From Alphaproteobacteria bacterium (GTDB lineage Bacteria > Pseudomonadota > Alphaproteobacteria > Rickettsiales > RI-342), in assembly GCA_020851915.1 (NCBI GenBank), contig JADZBT010000076.1, positions 1-5,329 of the forward strand: DNA of 5,329 bases, given 5' to 3'. Position numbers and translations under genes: made by a program. Every line of letters begins with the position of its first letter. Position 1 is the first letter of the stretch. Shown here in pieces: positions 1 to 4,341 of the stretch. The notes below the pieces were generated by a model, which was not told where the DNA came from, did no database searches, and saw nothing but the letters and a program-made list of their open reading frames with translations.

Positions 1-61
1 GAATCGAACCCGCGACAACCTGATTAAAAGTCAGGTGCTCTACCGACTGAGCTACCAGATC
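1..61 (-). tRNA. tRNA-Lys (anticodon TTT), 3' end cut by window edge
   Basis: Read on the minus strand from position 61, this is the first 61 nt of a tRNA. It has a 7-nt acceptor strand (GATCTGG), T8-A9, a D arm closed by GCTC/GAGC, and an anticodon arm with a perfect 5-bp stem (CCTGA/TCAGG, plus positions 19-23 and 31-35). The anticodon loop is CTTTTAA, which places anticodon TTT at plus positions 26-28 and decodes AAA/AAG as lysine. The T arm begins normally with GGTTCGATTC. About 15 nt are missing to the left: the rest of the T stem, the 3' acceptor strand and CCA. Pairing of the acceptor stem therefore cannot be checked here. No intron or extra arm is visible. Confidence 0.95.
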
Positions 62-85
62 ATACCCTTGGAAAATCGAGCCGAA

Positions 86-113
86 ACCATAGGCGACGGC
101 GCGCATTTGTCAA
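86..113 (-). promoter_or_regulatory. Sigma70-like promoter of tRNA-Lys
   Basis: On the minus strand a perfect -35 box TTGACA (plus 108-113) is followed, after a 16-bp GC-rich spacer, by TATGGT (plus 86-91). The latter matches the -10 consensus at four of six positions. Transcription would start near position 79, giving a 5' leader of about 18 nt before the tRNA at 61. This is a typical stable-RNA arrangement. The promoter lies just after the hairpin that ends the upstream transporter gene, so the tRNA appears to be transcribed independently. The boxes are seen directly; activity is inferred. Confidence 0.7.
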
Positions 114-133
114 CCGGATAAATAGCCTTCCCG

Positions 134-153
134 CAGAAAACCGCCTCAGGCGG
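134..153 (-). terminator. Probable intrinsic terminator of the tgt/transporter unit
   Basis: On the minus strand the hairpin CCGCC-TGA-GGCGG (plus 141-153; perfect 5-bp G/C stem, 3-nt loop) runs directly into TTTTCTG. The loop is the TGA stop codon of the transporter gene, so the coding end and the terminator overlap. The stem is short and the T tract is only four long, so termination may be partial. It lies between the transporter and the tRNA-Lys promoter, which fits a role in separating the two units. Confidence 0.55.
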
Positions 154-703
154 CGAACAATCCGAATGCGCCGAATCCAACGAACAGCAGACAGGCACAC
201 ATTCTCACGGCCTTGAGCGGGATGCGCCGGAGTATCGCCTCCCCAAATAATACCGCAGGGATGTTGGCGGCCAGCATGCCAAGCGTGGTTCCCAGCACCA
301 CCGACACGGTACTGGCATATTCCGCACCCAGCGTCACGGTCGCCAGTTGCGTTTTGTCGCCCATCTCCGCGATGAAGAAAGCGATGACGCTGGTCAGGAA
401 CGCGCCATATTTCGGTTCCTGCCCCGCTTCTTCCGGATCCTTGTCGGGTATCAGTAACCACAAGCCGATAGCGATGAACAGCACCGACGTTATCACACCC
501 GTCCAATAGCTGTCCGCCAGCCCGCCCAGCAGATTTCCGGCATAGGCCGCCCCCGCATGATTCAGCAGCGTCGCCGCCAGAATGCCCAGGATGATCGGCC
601 AGAATACGCGGAAGCGCGCCGCCAGCAGGATGGAGAGCAACTGCGTCTTGTCGCCGATCTCCGCCAGAGCCACCAGCGCGAAGGAATGCAGTAGCGCATC
701 CAT
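146..703 (-). CDS. Gdt1/TMEM165 (UPF0016) family cation transporter
   Basis: This is a 185-residue hydrophobic membrane protein made of two homologous halves. Each half carries the family signature, EIGDKTQ at residues 15-21 and EMGDKTQ at 113-119. These acidic motifs are the presumed cation-binding sites. About six membrane segments can be drawn (roughly 3-25, 33-55, 66-86, 101-115, 131-152, 167-184), with a charged loop at 86-100 between the halves. The family includes yeast Gdt1, human TMEM165 and bacterial Mn2+ exporters such as Vibrio MneA. The likely role is Mn2+ export or Ca2+/Mn2+ exchange at the inner membrane, but the ion cannot be told from sequence. I chose ATG at 703 because it aligns with the usual short N-terminus (MDALLHS...ALAEIGDKTQ). 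A GTG at 712 in the same frame overlaps the tgt stop by 4 nt and would add three residues (188 aa). Both candidate starts sit next to the tgt stop, with AGAGG just upstream, so translational coupling to tgt is likely. Confidence 0.93.
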   Translation of the reverse strand: MDALLHSFALVALAEIGDKTQLLSILLAARFRVFWPIILGILAATLLNHAGAAYAGNLLGGLADSYWTGVITSVLFIAIGLWLLIPDKDPEEAGQEPKYGAFLTSVIAFFIAEMGDKTQLATVTLGAEYASTVSVVLGTTLGMLAANIPAVLFGEAILRRIPLKAVRMCACLLFVGFGAFGLFAA

Positions 704-708
704 GGGCG

Positions 709-1833
709 TCACGCCTCTTTTTCGTCGGGATTATACGTTGCACGGAATCGGGCGGCGTATGCCGCGAGCGCCCCCTTGGCGATGGCGTCGCGCAGTTCGC
801 GCATCAGCGTCTGGTAATAGAACAGGTTATGCCACGTCAGCAGTATCGGCCCCAGCATCTCATCGGCGCGGAACAGGTGGTGCAGGTACGCACGGCCATA
901 ATGCGTGCAGACCGGGCAATGGCACGAGGCGTCCAGTGGCTCCATATCGTCCATATGCCGCGCGTTACGCATATTCACCACGCCGTGATGCGTATAGGCG
1001 CGCGCGTTGCGGCCCGAACGCGTCGGAATGACGCAATCGAACATATCGATGCCGCGCTCGACCGCGCCCACGATGTCCTCCGGCGTGCCGACGCCCATCA
1101 GGTAGCGCGGCGTATCGGCGGCGATATGCGGCACGGTGTAATCCAGCGCCTCGAACATCAGCTCCTGCCCCTCGCCTACCGCCAGCCCGCCGATGGCCAT
1201 GCCGTGGAAGTTCATCTCGCGCAGCGCCTTGGCCGATTCGACGCGCAGTTCCTCATACACGCTGCCCTGCACGATGCCGAAGATGCCGTAACCCTCGCGC
1301 TCCATGAAGGCCATGCGCGAACGCTCCGCCCAGCGCATCGAGAGGCGCATGGATTCCGCCGCCTCATCCTCGGTGGCGGGATAAGGCGTGCATTCATCGA
1401 AGGCCATGGTGATGGTGCTGCCCAGCATGTGCTGGATGGCGATGGCGCGCTCCGGCGTGAGGTGGTGCGAGCTGCCGTCGATATGCGACTGGAAGGTGAC
1501 GCCGTCCTCGGTGATCTTCCGCAATTTGGCCAGCGACATCACCTGAAACCCGCCCGAATCGGTGAGTATCGGCTTATGCCAGTTCATGAATTTATGTAAG
1601 CCACCCAGCGCATGGATGCGTTCCGCACTCGGGCGCAGCATCAGGTGGTAGGTATTGCCGAGAATGATATCCGCGCCGGTGGCATCCACCTGCTCCGGCG
1701 TCATGCCCTTGACGGTCGCCGCCGTTCCCACCGGCATGAAAGCCGGGGTCTGGATGTCGCCATGCGCGGTACGCAGCACACCGCGCCGGGCGTTACCGTC
1801 AGTGGCGGAGATGGTGAAGGAGAATTTGGTCAT
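709..1833 (-). CDS. tgt: Queuine/preQ1 tRNA-guanine transglycosylase (Tgt)
   Basis: This 374-residue TIM-barrel enzyme exchanges guanine-34 of tRNA-Asp, -Asn, -His and -Tyr for preQ1 in queuosine synthesis. Visible key residues, with Zymomonas mobilis numbers in brackets, are Asp92 (102) in TDSGGFQ, Asp146 (156) in FDEC, the GIVQG loop at 186-190, GGLAVG at 215-220 and the nucleophile Asp266 (280) in DMFDCV. The zinc site Cys304, Cys306, Cys309 and His335 (318, 320, 323, 349) is complete. Cys148 and Val219 correspond to Cys158 and Val233 of the Zymomonas enzyme, the pair typical of bacterial preQ1 specificity rather than queuine. I chose ATG at 1833 because the protein then starts MTKFSF, as usual for the family. 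Upstream in-frame codons to 1881 only translate a palindromic repeat. The ribosome site is weak (AGAGG two bases before ATG). The gene lies 108 bp downstream of pheA on the same strand and overlaps or abuts the transporter gene. Confidence 0.98.
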   Translation of the reverse strand: MTKFSFTISATDGNARRGVLRTAHGDIQTPAFMPVGTAATVKGMTPEQVDATGADIILGNTYHLMLRPSAERIHALGGLHKFMNWHKPILTDSGGFQVMSLAKLRKITEDGVTFQSHIDGSSHHLTPERAIAIQHMLGSTITMAFDECTPYPATEDEAAESMRLSMRWAERSRMAFMEREGYGIFGIVQGSVYEELRVESAKALREMNFHGMAIGGLAVGEGQELMFEALDYTVPHIAADTPRYLMGVGTPEDIVGAVERGIDMFDCVIPTRSGRNARAYTHHGVVNMRNARHMDDMEPLDASCHCPVCTHYGRAYLHHLFRADEMLGPILLTWHNLFYYQTLMRELRDAIAKGALAAYAARFRATYNPDEKEA

Positions 1834-1848
1834 AGCCTCTGTTACTTC

Positions 1849-1937
1849 GTCATGCTGAGGGAGCATCGCGACCGTAAGCATCCAGATCGTCCCAATGGCT
1901 CTGGATCCTCACGCGCGCTTCGCACGCTCAGGATGAC
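1849..1937. repeat. Long imperfect palindromic intergenic repeat between tgt and pheA
   Basis: Two 38-nt arms (1849-1886 and 1900-1937) are inverted copies of each other around a 13-nt centre. I count 28 of 38 positions paired with no gaps. The outer ends (GTCAT.CTGAG) and inner ends (ATCCAGA/TCTGGAT, 7 bp perfect) pair best, while the middle has diverged. The arms resemble the dispersed intergenic repeats with GTCATnnTGAG...GGATCCAG ends that I recall from many alphaproteobacterial genomes, but copy number cannot be seen in this window. The element fills nearly all of the 108-bp gap. It begins 5 bp after the pheA stop and ends 15 bp before the tgt start codon. In RNA it would form a strong hairpin that could modulate pheA-to-tgt read-through or protect the pheA 3' end. 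No run of T follows it, so it is not a classic terminator. Confidence 0.85.
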
Positions 1938-1941
1938 ATTA

Positions 1942-2784
1942 TTAATTACCAAACCGCTTGGTATCCGCCGGATACACGCCCAGCACCTTGATGCCGCGAC
2001 AATAGAATCCGATCTCTTCCAGCGCCTGCTTGACGTTCTTCTGCTGCGGATGCCCCTCGAACGTGACGAAGAACTGCGCCACGCCGCCGTCGGTGCTGGC
2101 GATGTAGCTCTCCAGCTTCAGCATGTTGACGCCGTTGGTAGCAAACCCGCCCAGCGCCTTATAGAGCGCCGCCGGTATGTTCCGCACGCTGAACAGCAGC
2201 GTGGTGAGCACGCGCTCCCGTTCCGGATCGGGATCCACCTCTTCCTTCGAGATGGTCACGAACAGCGTGGTGTTGTCATTGCGATCCTGCATGTCCTTTT
2301 TGACGATCTCCAGACCATACAGCTCCGCCGCTAGTGCCGAGGCGATGGCCCCCTTGCTCTTGTCGCCCAGCTGCGCGACCATTTCCGCCGCGCCTGCGGT
2401 ATCCGGGTAGGCCTCACGGGTGACGCCCAGCTTCACCAGATTCTCGCGGCATTGCATCAGCGCCTGCGGGTGCGAGTAGACGGTCTTCACCTCTTCCAGC
2501 TTCGCCCCCTTGGGCGCGAGCAGGTGGTGCTGCACCTTATGCAGATATTCGCCGATGAAATGCAAATTGGTCGTAGGCAGCAGCGCATGCAGCTCCGCGA
2601 CGCGGCCCGCCTGCGAGTTCTCGATGGGAACCAGCCCCAGCTCCGCTTCGCCGCTCGCCACCTTCTCGAACACATCCTCGAACGACGGGCACGGGATGGT
2701 ATCCATATACGGATGTGCGAGGCGGCAGGCTACGTCAGAATGCGCGCCCGGACGGCCCTGAAAAGCTATGGTGTTTTTTGCCAT
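1942..2784 (-). CDS. pheA: Prephenate dehydratase, stand-alone, with C-terminal ACT domain
   Basis: This 280-residue cytoplasmic enzyme decarboxylates and dehydrates prephenate to phenylpyruvate, the entry to phenylalanine. The catalytic domain (about 4-180) shows FQGRPGAHS at 8-16, PIENSQAGRV at 53-62, SHPQALMQC at 104-112 and DTAGAAEMV at 128-136. The catalytic TRF motif reads TLF here (Thr173-Leu174-Phe175): the threonine is kept and the usual arginine is leucine. The ACT domain (about 193-274) has AALYKAL at 205-211 and ESYI at 225-228 in place of the GAL and ESRP phenylalanine-binding motifs. As I recall, ESY is common in alphaproteobacteria. There is no chorismate mutase domain, unlike the enterobacterial P-protein. 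I chose ATG at 2784 (MAKNTIAFQG), with AGAGGA about 10 nt upstream. A TTG at 2817 would add 11 residues unlike the family. The gene diverges from the DAHP synthase across 65 bp. Feedback inhibition by phenylalanine is expected from the ACT domain but not shown. Confidence 0.96.
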   Translation of the reverse strand: MAKNTIAFQGRPGAHSDVACRLAHPYMDTIPCPSFEDVFEKVASGEAELGLVPIENSQAGRVAELHALLPTTNLHFIGEYLHKVQHHLLAPKGAKLEEVKTVYSHPQALMQCRENLVKLGVTREAYPDTAGAAEMVAQLGDKSKGAIASALAAELYGLEIVKKDMQDRNDNTTLFVTISKEEVDPDPERERVLTTLLFSVRNIPAALYKALGGFATNGVNMLKLESYIASTDGGVAQFFVTFEGHPQQKNVKQALEEIGFYCRGIKVLGVYPADTKRFGN

Positions 2785-2849
2785 TTTCGTGTATTCCTCT
2801 ATCCCCTTTGAAATCAAGGGCTAACAGCAATAACCCAAAAGGACGCATT
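2785..2849. promoter_or_regulatory. Divergent pheA / DAHP synthase intergenic region
   Basis: These 65 bp separate two divergent genes at the top of the shikimate pathway and of its phenylalanine branch, so both promoters or parts of them should lie here. The centre holds an inverted repeat, CCCTT (2804-2808) and AAGGG (2816-2820), with the 7-nt spacer TGAAATC. It overlaps TTGAAA on the plus strand (2808-2813) and TTGATT on the minus strand (plus 2812-2817), both possible -35 boxes. I could not find a convincing -10 partner for either. The inverted repeat could be an operator, but 5 bp is short and chance is possible. No leader peptide rich in Phe codons is visible. Confidence 0.4.
2839..2843 (+). 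promoter_or_regulatory. Ribosome binding site that sets a TTG start for DAHP synthase
   Basis: AAGGA at 2839-2843, within AAAAGGA, lies 6 nt before TTG at 2850-2852. This is ideal Shine-Dalgarno spacing. No in-frame ATG exists between here and the conserved domain, and the only upstream in-frame ATG (2715) lies inside the divergent pheA gene. The site therefore supports TTG as the start codon. ATT at 2847 is a less likely alternative. Confidence 0.65.
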
Positions 2850-4235
2850 TTGGAACCGGATATTTTGACGCGGCATCATTTTAAGGCCAAGGGCTGGAAG
2901 CGCGAAAGCTGGCGGGATTTTCCCATCCAGCAGCAGCCCGATTATACCGACAAAGCCGTCGTGAAGCGGGTCGAGAAAGAGCTCTCAGCGCTTCCTCCGC
3001 TGGTGACGCCCAACGAAACGCGCGCGCTGATGGACGAGCTCGCCATGGTCGCCGAGGGCAAAGCATTTTTGCTTCAGGGCGGCGATTGCGCCGAGAGCTT
3101 CGCGGAATTCAATCACAAGAACCTGCAGGAATATTTCCAGATCATGCTGCAGATGACCGTGTCGCTGATGTACGGCGCGGGCTGCCCGGTCGTAAAGGTC
3201 GGACGCATCGCCGGCCAGTTCGCCAAGCCGCGCTCCGCCGGCATGGAGACCATCGACGGCGTGGAGCTGCCCAGCTATCGCGGCGACATGGTGAACGGCA
3301 TGGACTTCACCCCCGAAGCCCGTAAGGCCGACCCCGAGCGCCTGCTGAAGGTCTATTACCAGTCGGCGACCACCATCAATTACCTGAATTCACTGGCGCG
3401 CGGCGGCCATGCCAGCCTCGACCAGACCAGCCTGTGGATGACCGAATTCATCCGCAAATCGCCGCAGGCAAAACGCTTCCAGCACATCATCGACGGCATC
3501 AATGACTGCCTCACCTTCATGGCCGCCTGCCGTCTGCCGATGGATCGCATCCCGGAATTGCGCGAGGCGTCCTTCTACACCTCGCACGAGGCGCTGCTGC
3601 TCAATTACGAGTCCACCCTCACCCGTCAGGATGAAACCACGAAAGAATGGTACGACTGCTCCGCGCACATGATCTGGATCGGCGACCGCACCCGCGACCC
3701 GGAAGGCGCGCACATCGAATATTGTCGTGGCATTGCCAACCCCATCGGCGTGAAGGTCGGCCCCTCGATGAAAAAGGACGCGCTGATAAAGCTCTGCGAT
3801 ACCCTCAATCCGGATAATATCCCCGGCCGCCTCACCCTCATCTCGCGCATGGGCGCGGACAAGGTAGAGGAATCGCTGCCGCCGCTGGTGCGCCTTATCA
3901 AGAAAGAAGGCCGCAACGTCGTCTGGTCGTGCGACCCGATGCACGGCAACACCATCAAATCGCCGAGCGGCATCAAGACCCGCAAGTTCAACGAGATACT
4001 CCGCGAGCTGCGCGGCTTCTTCGCCGTACACCACGCCGAAGGCACATACGCGGGCGGCGTGCATTTCGAGATGACCGGCCAGAACGTGACCGAATGCTTA
4101 GGCGGCGCGCAGGCTATTTCCGAATTGGATCTGCATGATCGCTACCACACCCACTGCGACCCGCGCCTCAACGCCTCGCAGAGTCTGGAACTCGCCTTCC
4201 TCATCTCCGAAGAGCTGAAGAAGGGGAAAAAATGA
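2850..4235 (+). CDS. aroG: Class II 3-deoxy-7-phosphoheptulonate (DAHP) synthase
   Basis: This cytoplasmic enzyme condenses phosphoenolpyruvate with erythrose 4-phosphate, the first committed step of the shikimate pathway. The 461 residues match the class II (plant and mycobacterial type) length. The metal ligands align with the Mycobacterium tuberculosis enzyme (its numbers in brackets): Cys80 (87) in GGDCAESF, His365 (369) in CDPMHG, Glu407 (411) in GVHFEMTG and Asp437 (441) in HCDPRLNASQ. Substrate-binding basic motifs KVGRIAGQFAKPRS (116-129), GDRTRDPEG (278-286), NPIGVKVGPS (297-306) and ISRMG (331-335) are intact. The N-terminus is short (RESWRDFPIQQQPDY at 18-32) and has no obvious mycobacterial-type extension that binds aromatic amino acids, so its feedback control cannot be read here. 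The start is TTG at 2850, chosen from the AAGGA site and family length; a longer frame from 2715 would run through the divergent pheA. The symbol is used loosely: class II enzymes are also called aroH, aroF or phzC. No phenazine genes are nearby, so a primary metabolic role is inferred. Confidence 0.96.
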   Translation: MEPDILTRHHFKAKGWKRESWRDFPIQQQPDYTDKAVVKRVEKELSALPPLVTPNETRALMDELAMVAEGKAFLLQGGDCAESFAEFNHKNLQEYFQIMLQMTVSLMYGAGCPVVKVGRIAGQFAKPRSAGMETIDGVELPSYRGDMVNGMDFTPEARKADPERLLKVYYQSATTINYLNSLARGGHASLDQTSLWMTEFIRKSPQAKRFQHIIDGINDCLTFMAACRLPMDRIPELREASFYTSHEALLLNYESTLTRQDETTKEWYDCSAHMIWIGDRTRDPEGAHIEYCRGIANPIGVKVGPSMKKDALIKLCDTLNPDNIPGRLTLISRMGADKVEESLPPLVRLIKKEGRNVVWSCDPMHGNTIKSPSGIKTRKFNEILRELRGFFAVHHAEGTYAGGVHFEMTGQNVTECLGGAQAISELDLHDRYHTHCDPRLNASQSLELAFLISEELKKGKK

Positions 4236-4240
4236 TTATG

Positions 4241-4322
4241 TGTTATCCCGGCGCAGGCCGGGATCTCATGCATCCACAAGCGCACCGGGATAGATAAGAT
4301 CCCGGCCTGCGCCGGGATGGCA
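4241..4322. repeat. REP-like inverted pair (two hairpin units) between DAHP synthase and queA
   Basis: Two 22-nt arms, 4245-4266 and 4297-4318, are perfect inverted copies separated by 30 nt, with weaker pairing out to 4241/4322. Each arm is itself a palindrome: ATCCCGGC-GCAG-GCCGGGAT at 4245-4264 and ATCCCGGC-CTGC-GCCGGGAT at 4299-4318, each an 8-bp stem with a 4-nt loop. A third fragment, CCGGGAT at 4285-4291, lies in the spacer and could pair with 4299-4305. Two hairpin units in opposite orientation are the hallmark of REP/BIME-type elements. The sequence resembles CCGGCCTGCGCCGGGAT repeats I recall as widespread in proteobacterial genomes; copy number cannot be judged from one site. The pair starts 10 nt after the DAHP synthase stop. 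Confidence 0.88.
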
Positions 4323-4329
4323 TATTTTT
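4299..4329 (+). terminator. Possible terminator of DAHP synthase formed by the repeat
   Basis: On the plus strand the right-hand repeat hairpin (4299-4318, 8-bp G/C-rich stem) is followed within a few bases by TATTTTT (4323-4329). This is close to an intrinsic terminator layout, though the T run starts 4 to 6 nt after the stem instead of directly. If it works, DAHP synthase transcription would stop 13 nt before the queA start and queA would need its own promoter, for which there is almost no room downstream. If it leaks, the two genes form one unit. Confidence 0.4.
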
Positions 4330-4341
4330 CTGGTACACCGC

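Noticed and set aside
60..743. Open frame of 227 codons on the minus strand over the transporter
   Set aside because: It is in a different frame from the transporter with the doubled GDKTQ motif, is Arg/Gly-rich, has no membrane segments and runs into the tRNA edge.
829..1599. Long open frame (256 codons) on the plus strand
   Set aside because: It lies wholly antisense to tgt, whose catalytic and zinc residues are all intact. The translation is rich in Arg, His and Ala, as expected for the complement of GC-rich coding sequence, and resembles no family I know.
1834..1881. N-terminal extension of Tgt by 16 residues from an upstream start
   Set aside because: The extra codons translate the left arm of the palindromic repeat and its short flank. 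Tgt proteins normally begin near MTKFSF, so ATG 1833 is preferred.
1612..2334. Open frame of 240 codons on the plus strand crossing the tgt-pheA gap
   Set aside because: It is antisense to tgt and pheA and runs through the palindromic repeat. No ribosome site or recognisable domain supports it.
2715..2849. N-terminal extension of DAHP synthase by 45 residues from ATG 2715
   Set aside because: It would start inside the divergent pheA gene, has no family resemblance, and ignores the well-placed AAGGA before TTG 2850.
3390..4064. Open frame of 224 codons on the minus strand
   Set aside because: It is the complement of the DAHP synthase gene, which is complete with all four metal ligands. The composition is that of a shadow frame.
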